Shown: positions 8,655 through 16,804 of the stretch, one piece after another | How positions within the stretch are numbered: position 1 is the first letter of the stretch | Layout: every line of letters starts with the position of its first letter | Assembly (NCBI RefSeq): GCF_900104145.1 | Contig: NZ_FNLB01000006.1 | Location: forward strand, 2,129,001 to 2,193,000 | Direction of reading: 5' to 3' | DNA from: Pseudovibrio sp. Tun.PSC04-5.I4 | GTDB taxonomy: Bacteria > Pseudomonadota > Alphaproteobacteria > Rhizobiales > Stappiaceae | Length of the DNA: 64,000 bases | Notes under the pieces: generated by a model | Databases searched by the model: none | What the model saw: only the letters and a program-made list of their open reading frames with translations | Told to the model about the DNA's origin: nothing | Translations under genes and position numbers: made by a program

Positions 8655-9131
8655 CTAGTCCTCCTGTTTTAAAGGTGGGTGACGTAAAATTGGGGGAACT
8701 GGTCGTCGCGGTCCCTGGTGGTCGGAAATACTGCGCGCCTGGCAACTGACTTCCATTTGCCAGCGCCATTGACCTGGTGACTGGTCAGCAAGGTCTTCAC
8801 GTTCCATCATCAGCGGACTTGCCCCGGCAAGCGGGAAGTTTTGCAAGGCGGACCGGCAGCGCTCTAAAACCGCATAGGCCCCATGCTCACCTTCAAGCGT
8901 GGTAAAGTTCAAGGCGATCACAAACCGCATGGAGCGCGATTGGGAGGCATGGTTAAGCGCATTATCACTGGCGTAACGTGCCCCGCCGTAGTGAACCAGC
9001 GCCGCCATTTGAAAGTTTGCCAGATCAAATTCTTCTGGCTTGGAGGGGAACCCGCCCACATATGCAATGGAGGGCAGATTGAGCTTGAGCCGCTCCACAA
9101 TCTGTTCCTGAAGGCGTTCAATCTGGTTCAT
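8655..9131 (-). CDS. DUF1834 family head-tail protein (Mu gp37 type)
   Basis: The 158-residue product begins MNQIERLQEQIVERLK, a typical opening for gp37-like proteins, and continues with VGGFPSKPEEFDLANFQMAALVHYGG and LEGEHGAYAVLERCRSAL. In Mu it is needed for the head-tail junction or the tail terminus. The start overlaps the DUF1320 stop by four bases (ATGA). The C-terminus is proline-rich (PRRPVPPILRHPP). Confidence 0.85.
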   Translation of the reverse strand: MNQIERLQEQIVERLKLNLPSIAYVGGFPSKPEEFDLANFQMAALVHYGGARYASDNALNHASQSRSMRFVIALNFTTLEGEHGAYAVLERCRSALQNFPLAGASPLMMEREDLADQSPGQWRWQMEVSCQARSISDHQGPRRPVPPILRHPPLKQED

Positions 9132-9598
9132 TGGTAGCCCTCCAGAACGCTATTTGCGCGGCCTTGATCAAATGAGCCAGAAACCCCGCCAGTCGCCGGC
9201 TCAACATCACCGGTAACTTCAAGCCCAAGATCGACACGGCCCACTTGGGCATCCTTTAACCAGGACAGACAATCGCGGTAGCGGTTGCGGGTCTCTTCTT
9301 CCACCGCATTGGTGTGATGGATGCGCTCGCGCAGGTAATAAATGGCAAGGTCAGAAACAACGCCCTTCAAAGATTCAGGAGCTTTTGAAGGTTCAATGGT
9401 TTTCAGAGCTGGAAAGCGGCCATAAAGATAACCCGCCGCCATAGCCTCAGCGCGGGCAAGCTGCGCTTCTACACGGGAGCGGTCGATGGTTCGCCCGCCC
9501 ACTGAATTGGGTCCGCCAATCCCGACAAGGGCAAGCAGATTGCTCTCCTCATGCCTTAAGATGAATTCATCAACCGTTAGGAAGCGCAGGTCTTTCAT
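9128..9598 (-). CDS. DUF1320 family phage protein (Mu gp36 type)
   Basis: 156 residues. Typical family pattern near the start: RFLTVDEFILRHEESNLLAL. Then IDRSRVEAQLARAEAMAAGYLYGRFP, and in the middle VSDLAIYYLRERIHH followed by RNRYRDCLSWLKDAQVGRVDLGL. The family is taken to be a head-completion or connector protein, comparable to other gp6-like adaptors; this role is inference. It sits in the normal Mu position between the gp35-like gene and DUF1834. Confidence 0.85.
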   Translation of the reverse strand: MKDLRFLTVDEFILRHEESNLLALVGIGGPNSVGGRTIDRSRVEAQLARAEAMAAGYLYGRFPALKTIEPSKAPESLKGVVSDLAIYYLRERIHHTNAVEEETRNRYRDCLSWLKDAQVGRVDLGLEVTGDVEPATGGVSGSFDQGRANSVLEGYQ

Positions 9599-9615
9599 AA
9601 TCTCTAACGCTCCGC

Positions 9616-9996
9616 TTAGGCCTGTACGCCGGTTTTGGTGTCGGCTTCAGCCTTCAGCTCAGCATGAAGCGCTTTGACCTCATCGGCGGAAACATCAAAC
9701 CCGGTCAGAAGCTCCACAGCCTTTACTTTGGGTGTGCCGTCTTTATTGAAGTCGCTCTCTGGATCCAGAGCCAAGATTGTATCTTTGATCTCAGCTACTC
9801 GCTCTGCAGGCGTTAGATCCAAAGCACCCTTGTTGCGCAAAATGCCTTTAAGTGTGGTTGCCTCGCTGAGAATGCCTAGAGCCTGCAAGGTTTCTGCCTG
9901 CGCTTCTGTCATCTCTACGCTTTCGCCTGGCTCATAGCGCTTGCCGTTGTGGCGGAGCCCCGCCAGCACCGGATAGTTTTTTGTCTCAGAGTCCAT
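9616..9996 (-). CDS. Mu gp35-like small head protein (HI1506-related)
   Basis: 126 residues. The N-terminal half (NYPVLAGLRHNGKRYEPGESVEMTEAQAETLQALGIL) is the short beta-rich fold seen at the start of HI1506/FluMu-type proteins; the C-terminal half is helical and acidic (PAERVAEIKDTILALDPESDFNKDG). It lies between capsid and DUF1320 as in Mu and FluMu. The function is unknown to me. Confidence 0.65.
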   Translation of the reverse strand: MDSETKNYPVLAGLRHNGKRYEPGESVEMTEAQAETLQALGILSEATTLKGILRNKGALDLTPAERVAEIKDTILALDPESDFNKDGTPKVKAVELLTGFDVSADEVKALHAELKAEADTKTGVQA

Positions 9997-10022
9997 CTAG
10001 GTCACTCCTGTTTGTTGCAATT

Positions 10023-10060
10023 GAAATAAAAAGGGCCGGGACTGCACGACAGCCCCGTGC
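10023..10060 (-). terminator. probable terminator after the major capsid gene
   Basis: On the minus strand CGGGGCTG pairs with CAGTCCCG (one G-T pair) across a five-base loop, followed by GCCC and TTTTTATTTC. It lies nine bases after the capsid stop and may reduce readthrough from the highly expressed capsid gene. Confidence 0.65.
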
Positions 10061-10068
10061 CGTGGTGT

Positions 10069-10998
10069 TTAAGCCGCGTTCTGGATCAGGAAGCCCGCCC
10101 GCTTGGCAATAATAATCTCTTTGACTTCCTCACCAGAGCGCACCAGCTTGCCCCCATGCAGCCCCATATTTGCAGCCAGAGTGCCCGCAATTTTTTTGCC
10201 GAACTGCGCCGTAAAGCCGAAAGTGAGCCCGCCGCTGCTATCAGCTGTCCGGTTGATGAATTGCCCGGCCACGATGTTGTCCCATACGCGGGCAAGAACT
10301 GGGTTCTCGCCGGGACGTTTGATGTTGACCCGGCTTTCGCCCACTAAAATGCGTTTAACTTCCAGAAGCTCTGCCACCTGCGCCTTGGTCGCGCGGCCTT
10401 GATCTCCCGAGTTGCCCTGGACAGCCTTCACGACTTTGGGGTGTTTGCGAAAGGCCCGCCAGGCGACATGGCCGAACGCTAGTTGGTTTGGCTTTTGCCA
10501 GCAGGTGGACATCAAGTCTTCAATGAGAGTGATCGGATCACTGTCAGGATCGGTGAACAGGTCTGAACCTGACAGGGCTTCCACATGATCTGGATGGTAG
10601 TTTGTTGGATTCTTAACCAGATTGGCACAGCGCACTTCCCGGTCGAGCATGATGATATCTGTAGCTCGTTCGGTTGCCCGGTTTTCCGGGTTCCATTTGT
10701 TGCGCTTGGCTTCTTCAATGGTCACATTGTCAAGCGGGACATCAATGCCATAAGCTTCAACCGAGGCATCTTTTTCTGTGCCGCCAATTTCCACCTGATT
10801 GGGTGCAGAACGACGCCCCACGCGTGTATCAGGGACAGAAAAATCCTCGCCCTCATCATATTCTTTGTATTTGAAAGAGCGGGAGGTTGTGACACGCGGC
10901 AGCACCTCATCGCCAATCAAAGTGTAATCCGGGTTTTTATAGGCAATGGCGATGGCCGTCATCACCGGGTTTTCCGAAAACTGTTCCGTTGCAGACAT
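10069..10998 (-). CDS. major capsid protein (Mu gpT-like fold)
   Basis: 309 residues beginning MSATEQFSENPVMTAIAIAYKNPDYTLIGDEVLPRV. Further recognisable parts are RSFKYKEYDEGEDFSVPDTRVGRRSAPNQVEIG, typical of HK97-fold capsid proteins of this group, and the late segment GLTFGFTAQFGKKIAGTLAANMGLHGGKLVRSG. It forms the icosahedral shell. It is preceded by a DUF2190 gene and the protease/scaffold gene, as expected for a capsid gene, and followed by a terminator. Confidence 0.88.
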   Translation of the reverse strand: MSATEQFSENPVMTAIAIAYKNPDYTLIGDEVLPRVTTSRSFKYKEYDEGEDFSVPDTRVGRRSAPNQVEIGGTEKDASVEAYGIDVPLDNVTIEEAKRNKWNPENRATERATDIIMLDREVRCANLVKNPTNYHPDHVEALSGSDLFTDPDSDPITLIEDLMSTCWQKPNQLAFGHVAWRAFRKHPKVVKAVQGNSGDQGRATKAQVAELLEVKRILVGESRVNIKRPGENPVLARVWDNIVAGQFINRTADSSGGLTFGFTAQFGKKIAGTLAANMGLHGGKLVRSGEEVKEIIIAKRAGFLIQNAA

Positions 10999-11049
10999 GA
11001 GCTAGTACCCTAAGGTTTGAATGATTTGAAAGTTCTAGAAACGCGCGGC

Positions 11050-11424
11050 TTAACCGGTGAGATATCCCGGCACGACATGCAGTGAGCCCAGCACGCCCGC
11101 ATTGCCGGAACTCATGGCGTAACCGGCAACAGGCACACGCACACCTGCAGCTGGTTCTGCCTTGACGGCACGCCCTTGTGCGTCTGAGGTCAGTGGATCG
11201 CCAAAGGCAATCGGGCCGCCATAGGTCACATTGCGAATACTATTCAAACACCCGTCAACCCGCTCATCGGCTTTGGATGCGCCACGAATACCTGTGGTGC
11301 CGATCAGCGTATCACCCACTCCAGCGCGTTTGATGTGAGCATCTTTCGCACCGGGGGCAATCAAGCGGTTCTTTTCAATCACGCCTTCCGACGTGAAGTT
11401 TTTAATGAGGCCTAAATCCTGCAT
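11050..11424 (-). CDS. DUF2190 family capsid decoration/cement-like protein
   Basis: About 124 residues. The segments SEGVIEKNRLIAPGAKDAHIKRAGVGDTLIG and VTYGGPIAFGDPLTSDAQGRAVKAEP, followed by RVPVAGYAMSSGNAGVLGSLHV, match the small beta-sandwich DUF2190 proteins. In several phages these decorate or stabilise the capsid (inference here). It lies between protease/scaffold and capsid. The ATG at 11424 follows GGAG at nine bases; an adjacent GTG at 11427 is an alternative. Confidence 0.8.
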   Translation of the reverse strand: MQDLGLIKNFTSEGVIEKNRLIAPGAKDAHIKRAGVGDTLIGTTGIRGASKADERVDGCLNSIRNVTYGGPIAFGDPLTSDAQGRAVKAEPAAGVRVPVAGYAMSSGNAGVLGSLHVVPGYLTG

Positions 11425-11469
11425 CACTCAAAGCTCCGAATTCATTCAATGGAATGGATCTATGCTGGC

Positions 11470-11943
11470 TTAATCAGCAAGGCCGCGTTTTTTGCGCACA
11501 TGCATCACAGCGTCACTTGTGGAGACCTCAATCCCGGTATCACGCTGACTGGCTTGGAAGGAGACGGCCTCGCGGGCAATATCTTCACTATCCTCAGAGG
11601 ATGAGGCTGGATCGTCTCCCAGATTGGCCTCGCCAAATTCAACTATTTTGGGCTGGCTACTCAAAAGAGTTTTGATGACGTCAAGCAAGCTGGAGGTTTT
11701 GGTCGCGCTGCCATCGGCAAAGCTGACGGTTTGCTCATTGTTGCTTGCAAGGCCATCCAGAAGCGCCACCACCTGTGGCTTGTTGCCGGTCGGCAGTTTG
11801 CCAGCAGTAATCAAACCTTCTGCGAAATCTTCATTTTCTTTGCTTGTGGCATCTGCTTCGCGCTTTTTGATGTTGGCTTCTCGGGTTTGCAGATCAGCTT
11901 CACGAGCAGTAAAGTCAGCGTTACCCTTGGGTTTACCCGGCAT
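11470..11943 (-). CDS. nested in-frame scaffold protein (Mu gpZ equivalent)
   Basis: An internal ATG at 11943, in frame with the protease, opens a 157-residue product MPGKPKGNADFTARE that contains the entire coiled-coil scaffold domain. A strong ribosome binding site (AAAGGA, seven bases upstream of the ATG) is present inside the coding sequence. In Mu the scaffold Z is made in just this way from the 3' part of gene I. The product should fill the prohead and be degraded on maturation. Confidence 0.75.
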   Translation of the reverse strand: MPGKPKGNADFTAREADLQTREANIKKREADATSKENEDFAEGLITAGKLPTGNKPQVVALLDGLASNNEQTVSFADGSATKTSSLLDVIKTLLSSQPKIVEFGEANLGDDPASSSEDSEDIAREAVSFQASQRDTGIEVSTSDAVMHVRKKRGLAD

Positions 11944-12609
11944 GGGAATATCCTTTTGTATGGTTGAGAAATCACTTGAGACAGGGTTTGGCGTGTTTCC
12001 GGCATCATCAATCCAGCCGATCTCCCAATCAGAGATCACCTTGTCGGCGGTTTCTAAGCCGTGCTCTTCAATGAAAAACTCGCGGATACGGCGAAAAAGG
12101 CTCGCAACGTCCTTAAAGGCGCGTTCGCCGAACTCAATGGTAAGCGTGCCTTCGTCACCTCCCGCAAACTCAACGGGCTTTAAACCGCTGACAGCGGGAG
12201 CTGCAGCACCCAGAAAACCAATATGGCGCGGGTAAAGATCATCACCGGCAGGATTGCTGGACGCGCCCGGCAGGAAGAAGCTCATTGAGACCTTCTTGAA
12301 CTTGCCTTGCTCAACCGCCTCAGCAAAGGCAGGATCAAGATCACCAACTTCCGCAATCAGACGCTCTCCATCGCTGTCATAGGAAAAGCTCTGCACCCAG
12401 CCATAGGCCGGATCATTGGTTTTGGGATGGCCCACCACAACCGGCACCGGGTTGTTCGCCGCATCATAGCGTTCAGCCAGTGCGCTCAGATCGTCAGCGC
12501 TGGTGCTAAACGACGTACCCGCCATGCTGGTAAACGTGCCAGGGCGAAAAACCTCAATACTTTTGGTGCTGCTGGTGCTTTGCTTGTTTGGCACGGGCCT
12601 TGTCTCCAA
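11470..12609 (-). CDS. phage head protease with C-terminal scaffold (Mu gpI type)
   Basis: 379 residues. The protease half (to about residue 220) holds SIEVFRPGTFTSMAG near the start, VPVVVGHPKTNDPAYGWVQSF with the conserved His, and KFKKVSMSFFLPG with a Ser in the usual position for this family. The second half is highly charged helix (READLQTREANIKKREADA), then acidic low-complexity sequence and KKRGLAD at the end, as in scaffold proteins. In Mu, gpI matures the prohead and cleaves the scaffold. It is upstream of DUF2190 and capsid. The start at 12609 lacks an outstanding ribosome site, so the N-terminus is approximate. Confidence 0.88.
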   Translation of the reverse strand: METRPVPNKQSTSSTKSIEVFRPGTFTSMAGTSFSTSADDLSALAERYDAANNPVPVVVGHPKTNDPAYGWVQSFSYDSDGERLIAEVGDLDPAFAEAVEQGKFKKVSMSFFLPGASSNPAGDDLYPRHIGFLGAAAPAVSGLKPVEFAGGDEGTLTIEFGERAFKDVASLFRRIREFFIEEHGLETADKVISDWEIGWIDDAGNTPNPVSSDFSTIQKDIPMPGKPKGNADFTAREADLQTREANIKKREADATSKENEDFAEGLITAGKLPTGNKPQVVALLDGLASNNEQTVSFADGSATKTSSLLDVIKTLLSSQPKIVEFGEANLGDDPASSSEDSEDIAREAVSFQASQRDTGIEVSTSDAVMHVRKKRGLAD

Positions 12610-12900
12610 CGAGTAATCTCAAGTTGGATGCAGACTGCCAGTTTAAGATAACCCTTGCGCCGGAACACTTCCGACGCGGGAAACGTCAAGCGCGAATACC
12701 CTCAAAGCCAATGAAGGGATAAGCACCTCAGTATTTGCTTACACACCACGGTGGTGGGAACGATGGGTCGAGGCAGCCGGTTAAACCATTGTTAAATGAG
12801 TTTCTAACGCGGCTCTAACGGTAGGTACTGGCAAAGCTGGTGTCATTGGTGCGCAAGGCCTGCTCCGCGCACCACAGCGTTTTAAAACCGAGGCAGCTTT
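12610..12900. other. intergenic region between protease and plus-strand cargo genes
   Basis: About 290 bases with no convincing gene on either strand. The minus strand must carry late transcription towards the protease; the plus strand should hold the promoter for the cargo pair, but I could not fix -35 and -10 boxes. The stretch around 12,700-12,830 contains short GC-rich complementary blocks of unclear meaning. Confidence 0.4.
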
Positions 12901-12933
12901 GTGATCAGTCATAAGCAGTACAAAGAGAAGAGT

Positions 12934-13200
12934 ATGGGTGAAATCAGAGACAGAATCGAAGAGTGCTATCACGAACAAGCTTATGCCTCCAATGAGAGGT
13001 CTCGGATTGCTACTGCCATCAGCGCCTTCAGCCATAAGATGCAATCTTGCATGCGGGCAAACATCGGAATCAAAGAAGGGTGGAATGATCTTCACCACTT
13101 TCCAGAGCGCGAATTGAAAAAGAACCTACTGGTAGCAGTCGTTGAAGAAGATTGGGTGTCTGTAGGTTGCTACGCCATGATAGCAAATGAACGGAAGTGA
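12934..13200 (+). CDS. small protein of unknown function in a prophage cargo cassette
   Basis: An 88-residue hydrophilic protein (MGEIRDRIEECYHEQAYASN) with two cysteines spaced widely and a tail EEDWVSVGCYAMIANERK. It is on the strand opposite the late operon and lies 177 bases upstream of the PIN-like gene, so the two could form a cassette. The ATG at 12934 follows AGAGAAG; a GTG at 12901 with GAGG upstream would add 11 residues. I do not recognise the family. A role as partner or antitoxin of the PIN protein is speculation. Confidence 0.55.
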   Translation: MGEIRDRIEECYHEQAYASNERSRIATAISAFSHKMQSCMRANIGIKEGWNDLHHFPERELKKNLLVAVVEEDWVSVGCYAMIANERK

Positions 13201-13377
13201 ACTGGTCCACAAAATTCAGAAAACGGTAGTGCTTCATTAGCACTCTCCCAACTTCAATCTAATCTTCTTTCATTCCTTTGGCGGATGCCCCCAAGAAAAT
13301 AAGTTCGTAGGTGTTGAGTTTCTTGCAAGATAACAGTGCTTGTAGCAACGTAAACCCAATAAATTTATGGGGCAATT

Positions 13378-14703
13378 ATGAAGAATCAATTTAAGGGACA
13401 CTTTAGTACGAGTGACGCGGGGCTCAAGAAGGTCTGGAAGGAAGGTGTTTTCGTTTTCGACGCAAATGTTCTTCTCAACTTCTACCGTTATTCCGAAGGA
13501 ACTCGTAAACAATTCCTCGGCCTGCTTAAGAAGGAGTGCAAGCGTTGCTGGCTGCCTGAACAGTGTGGGGCGGAGTACCTTTCACGTCGTCTAAAGGTTA
13601 TTTCAGATCAGGTTAAAAAATACACCGAGGTGAGCAGCAAGCTGGAGGGGTTGCAAACTGAATTTGATGGTCAGAAAGGGCACCCTTTCCTAGAATCCGA
13701 TTCCTTAAAGGGCTTAAAAAAAACCATAACAGACTTGAAGTCAGAGCTTAGCCAAAGCGAAAAAGACGTTACCGGCTGGATTAATGAAGATCCGATTAAA
13801 GAAGCGATAGCAGAGATTTTCGAAGGCCGGGTTGGGGAGCCTCTCACTGGAGATGAGTTGGAGAAGGTTTTTAGCGAGGGGGAAGATCGCTATGAACGCA
13901 AAATCCCCCCCGGATATATGGATGCAAACAAATCTCCCAATGCTAAAACTATAGAGGATAAAAAGCGCAAGTTCGGAGATTTGTTGTTCTGGAAACAAAT
14001 CCTTGCGATGGCAAAGGCCGACAAAAAACCCATAATTCTCATAACTGACGATAATAAGGAAGACTGGTGGCTCTCAGCCAATGGGCGGACTGTCGGTCCC
14101 CGACCCGAGTTGCTAGGTGAGTTTTGTTCAGAAACCGAGCAAGAGATGCTCATTTACACTCCGTTTCGGTTTTTGGAGCTTGCGAAAAAGAATTTAGGCG
14201 AAAAAATTACTTCGACTGCCATTGAAGAGGTGAAAGAGGAGGAAAAGAACCGCGACCAGGGAGTTACAAGTAAATACAAATATATGCTCAAATACTACGA
14301 AGATGTGAGTGCCGAATTCCAAAAGTCCGTAATCGATAAGCTTCCCGACAACACTACTTTCTTAATCAACAAAATCAATAGTGTTAAAGAAAAGCAACGC
14401 AAGTTTTTAATTCTCCAGCTCGATAAACTTAACGGCGATCTTTTGAATTTGCAGTTGCTAAATAAAGCCTACAAATCCAATCCAACTGACCATTTAGCTT
14501 CAGGTCTTGCCATTGGCTTGAGAGAACTAAATTCTAATTTGCTAGAATTGAAACGGAGATCGGAAAAGTTTAATGGTGGCGAACGTCTAAATGAGATGAT
14601 TACTAATTTTGATATTGATGTCATGCTCTTGGAAAGTGAATCTGAAGATATCTTGGCATCGGTACAGGATGTATTTGTTGAGACGGCATGGGATGTCGAC
14701 TAG
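13378..14703 (+). CDS. PIN-like domain nuclease candidate, prophage cargo gene
   Basis: 441 residues. The pattern VFVFDANVLLNFYRYSEGTR, with D28 as the first acidic residue, then CGAEYLSRR (E66), KFGDLLFWKQIL (D201) and PIILITDDNKEDWW (D224, D225) give the acidic set and the strand order of the PIN_8/DUF4935 PIN-like family. A charged coiled coil (about 75-140) is inserted in the fold, and the C-terminal 190 residues are helical with unknown function. PIN domains are metal-dependent RNases. Lower GC and A-rich codons set it apart from the flanking late genes, and it has its own terminator, as expected of a lysogenic cargo (moron) gene. A phage-exclusion role is inference from context. Confidence 0.75.
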   Translation: MKNQFKGHFSTSDAGLKKVWKEGVFVFDANVLLNFYRYSEGTRKQFLGLLKKECKRCWLPEQCGAEYLSRRLKVISDQVKKYTEVSSKLEGLQTEFDGQKGHPFLESDSLKGLKKTITDLKSELSQSEKDVTGWINEDPIKEAIAEIFEGRVGEPLTGDELEKVFSEGEDRYERKIPPGYMDANKSPNAKTIEDKKRKFGDLLFWKQILAMAKADKKPIILITDDNKEDWWLSANGRTVGPRPELLGEFCSETEQEMLIYTPFRFLELAKKNLGEKITSTAIEEVKEEEKNRDQGVTSKYKYMLKYYEDVSAEFQKSVIDKLPDNTTFLINKINSVKEKQRKFLILQLDKLNGDLLNLQLLNKAYKSNPTDHLASGLAIGLRELNSNLLELKRRSEKFNGGERLNEMITNFDIDVMLLESESEDILASVQDVFVETAWDVD

Positions 14704-14744
14704 GGAAGCAATGTTCCCGCACCTTTGGCTTCTATATGTACAGA

Positions 14745-14783
14745 ACACAAAAGCCCTGCGAAATGAGCGGGGCCTTTGTGTTT
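14745..14783 (+). terminator. terminator after the PIN-like gene, possibly bidirectional
   Basis: acacaaaagccctgc pairs with gcggggcctttgtgt across gaaatga, with A/T-rich arms on both sides. It lies 42 bases after the plus-strand stop and about 45 bases from the minus-strand gpG stop, so it may serve both strands. If so, late transcription would need antitermination or a new promoter before the protease gene. Confidence 0.7.
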
Positions 14784-14826
14784 CGGAGTTAATCTAAATT
14801 TCAGTAGTCTTCGCCTTTGCCATGAA

Positions 14827-15315
14827 CTACGGACGAAGATAATCGTCCAGCGTCTCTTTCACCAGTTCCATATCCCCGCGCCCAATACCGATATAAGGCC
14901 GTGCCGGGATCACCACTTTCTTTGCTGAAATCCTTCCGCCTCCAAACGGAATGAGCAGGAATGGCATACGGCGCGGCCTGATGGTTGCGCCATACTGGTT
15001 CACCCAGACCTTGGGGTGGTTGAGGTTGGTGCCGACCTCAGCTTTATCAGAGGACGTGTTTTTATGGATGGAGCGGAACAGTTCCCCACTATCGCGCAGT
15101 ATCCCGGATTTGGAGCGCCGATTATCCAGCGTGATGGGATGAAGCGCAGGCCAGCTTGAGCCGTCCGGGGACTTCTCTTCGCGGATCCGCTCACGGGTCT
15201 CATCCAGCAACACTTCCCCGATGATGTCATGCACGGTGGTGCTGTCTTCCAACCGACCCGCAACATCTGCAATTTCTCGGTTCATATCGCTTTCATCAAA
15301 TGTCAAAGTGATCAT
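14827..15315 (-). CDS. phage virion morphogenesis protein (Mu gpG type)
   Basis: 162 residues: MITLTFDESDMNREIADVAGRLED at the start, VLLDETRERIREEKSPDGSSWPAL in the middle and MPFLLIPFGGGRISAKKVVIPARPYIGIG near the end, the signature of the gpG/virion morphogenesis family. In Mu gpG acts in tail-head joining or head completion. It lies 129 bases after the MuF stop; in that gap only a 35-codon ORF (ATG overlapping the MuF stop) is seen, which I do not call. Confidence 0.88.
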   Translation of the reverse strand: MITLTFDESDMNREIADVAGRLEDSTTVHDIIGEVLLDETRERIREEKSPDGSSWPALHPITLDNRRSKSGILRDSGELFRSIHKNTSSDKAEVGTNLNHPKVWVNQYGATIRPRRMPFLLIPFGGGRISAKKVVIPARPYIGIGRGDMELVKETLDDYLRP

Positions 15316-15443
15316 TGAATTTCCCCTGATTTGGGCTTATGTTAGTGAAGAGTGATGACAGCTCTTGTGGTGTATGAACAGCGGCGCTGGCTGTACCGTA
15401 AAGACCATGAGGGTGGCGACCGACACGCCAGATAGCTTGCCCA

Positions 15444-16700
15444 TCACTCGTTTTTCTTCCCACGCCTATAAAGCAGTGCACCAGTCCGTTGGTTCTCAAG
15501 ATATTTCGGACTCGGGTTGTTGTTTGCGCCTTTGGTTGGATTAAACGCCGTCTGACCTTCCCACCCTTTGCGGGTGAAGGTGAATGAGGCAAAGCCAGCA
15601 GCCCCTTCAAAATACCGCAGATACCGGCGCACAAGGATGGCATGCCCTAGCTCATTGGCGCTCCAGTCCACCCAGATCTCATCTGGGTTCGCCAGAGTTG
15701 CCGCCAGATAGGTCATATAGATCTCACGGCCAAACTTCTTCACCTTCCATGCACCAGCCCCGTTCTTAAACAGATCATCTGAAACGGTCAGGATATGCCC
15801 GGCCTTATCGCGAACCGCCTTTGGCTTGCCGATCTGTGCCCCAAACGGTTCTAAAAACGCCTCGACATAGGTTTCCTCAGGTAAGTCCGGGGCCAACGGT
15901 TTGACCGGTGCAGGCACGCTGATCTCATCAAGCGGTGTCAGGTCCGGTTCTGGCTTGGGTTTTGAAGGCTTGAAAGATGGCGCGGGTCTGCCTTGTTTGG
16001 GTGGACCTTGCGGCGGGTCGATTAGGGCTGGCTTGGGCCGCAGTGGTTTTTGCAGCTCTTTGGGCACCAGTCCTTCAGACCACGTTTGTCCCGGCGCGTA
16101 ACCCCAGCCCATACCCACGTCTTTTGGGTAATTTATCAGCTCACCCGTGCCCGGATCTGTAGTGATTGTGTAGGCAATACTTGGGGCCACGTCTGGTCCG
16201 TCTTTCCCAAGGCGTTTGAGTTTGGCCTTGGAGACGGGCCGCACACCACACCCACACAGCCAGTCATTGGGCGGGTAATGCGTGTTCCACCACGGATCAT
16301 TGGCAGGTAGCACCAACCCATCCCACGCCTTATGAGCAGCCCGCGCTGTCACAGGTATGCGCTCTAACGCATGGACGTATTGCCAATAAGGGAAAGCCTT
16401 GCGCACCGCCGGTTCGTTCATCTGCTTGTAACGACCGGCAGCATAGGCGGTTTTCAGGTTGGTCTCATAGATCACTCGGGCACGCCATACCCGCTTGCCG
16501 TTGTGATCCCAGCCGTGGCGCTTCACGATTGCATCAAACTCATCCTGAAACCCCGGATGATACGTGTCATCCTTATCCAGCCAGCCCTTAAGCGGTGTGC
16601 CTTTGGCAATGGCACCATCAATGGCCTTTTGGAAGTCTTCCAGCAGCGCGTCTTTTGTTGCGCCTGCTACGACAAACGAGCGATCATGAGCGTGATGCAT
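15444..16700 (-). CDS. MuF minor head protein with C-terminal PBECR-type nuclease-like domain
   Basis: From the first ATG (16700) the product has 418 residues, but the frame is open to the portal stop and about 35 codons upstream code for conserved MuF sequence (AEPFTEALEFQRQK). No ATG, GTG or TTG occurs there, so the ATG start would cut the family domain. The MuF core runs to about 165 (HYPPNDWLCGCGVRPVS, the usual Cys motif). A proline/lysine linker (219-270) follows. The last 120 residues (GHILTVSDDLFK, then YLAATLANPDEIWVDW, RRYLRYF and GWEGQTAFNP) match the phage-Barnase-EndoU-ColicinE5/D-RelE-like domain 2 by pattern. MuF proteins are packaged in the head and may deliver toxin domains. 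Translation probably begins by a -1 shift from the portal. Confidence 0.85.
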   Translation of the reverse strand: MHHAHDRSFVVAGATKDALLEDFQKAIDGAIAKGTPLKGWLDKDDTYHPGFQDEFDAIVKRHGWDHNGKRVWRARVIYETNLKTAYAAGRYKQMNEPAVRKAFPYWQYVHALERIPVTARAAHKAWDGLVLPANDPWWNTHYPPNDWLCGCGVRPVSKAKLKRLGKDGPDVAPSIAYTITTDPGTGELINYPKDVGMGWGYAPGQTWSEGLVPKELQKPLRPKPALIDPPQGPPKQGRPAPSFKPSKPKPEPDLTPLDEISVPAPVKPLAPDLPEETYVEAFLEPFGAQIGKPKAVRDKAGHILTVSDDLFKNGAGAWKVKKFGREIYMTYLAATLANPDEIWVDWSANELGHAILVRRYLRYFEGAAGFASFTFTRKGWEGQTAFNPTKGANNNPSPKYLENQRTGALLYRRGKKNE

Positions 16701-16804
16701 GGCATCACTCCATCGCTTTGTGGGCAGTTTTACCTTCTGGCGTTGGAACTCCAGCGCCTCAGTAAAAGGTTCAGCAAACTCAGCGCTTGCCTCATCCTGT
16801 TTAT

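Noticed and set aside
15340..15443. 35-codon ORF (MGKLSGVSVATLMVF...) between MuF and gpG, overlapping the MuF stop
   Set aside because: Translational overlap is attractive and it would be the place for an immunity gene, but it is very short, without recognised features, and its start may be chance.
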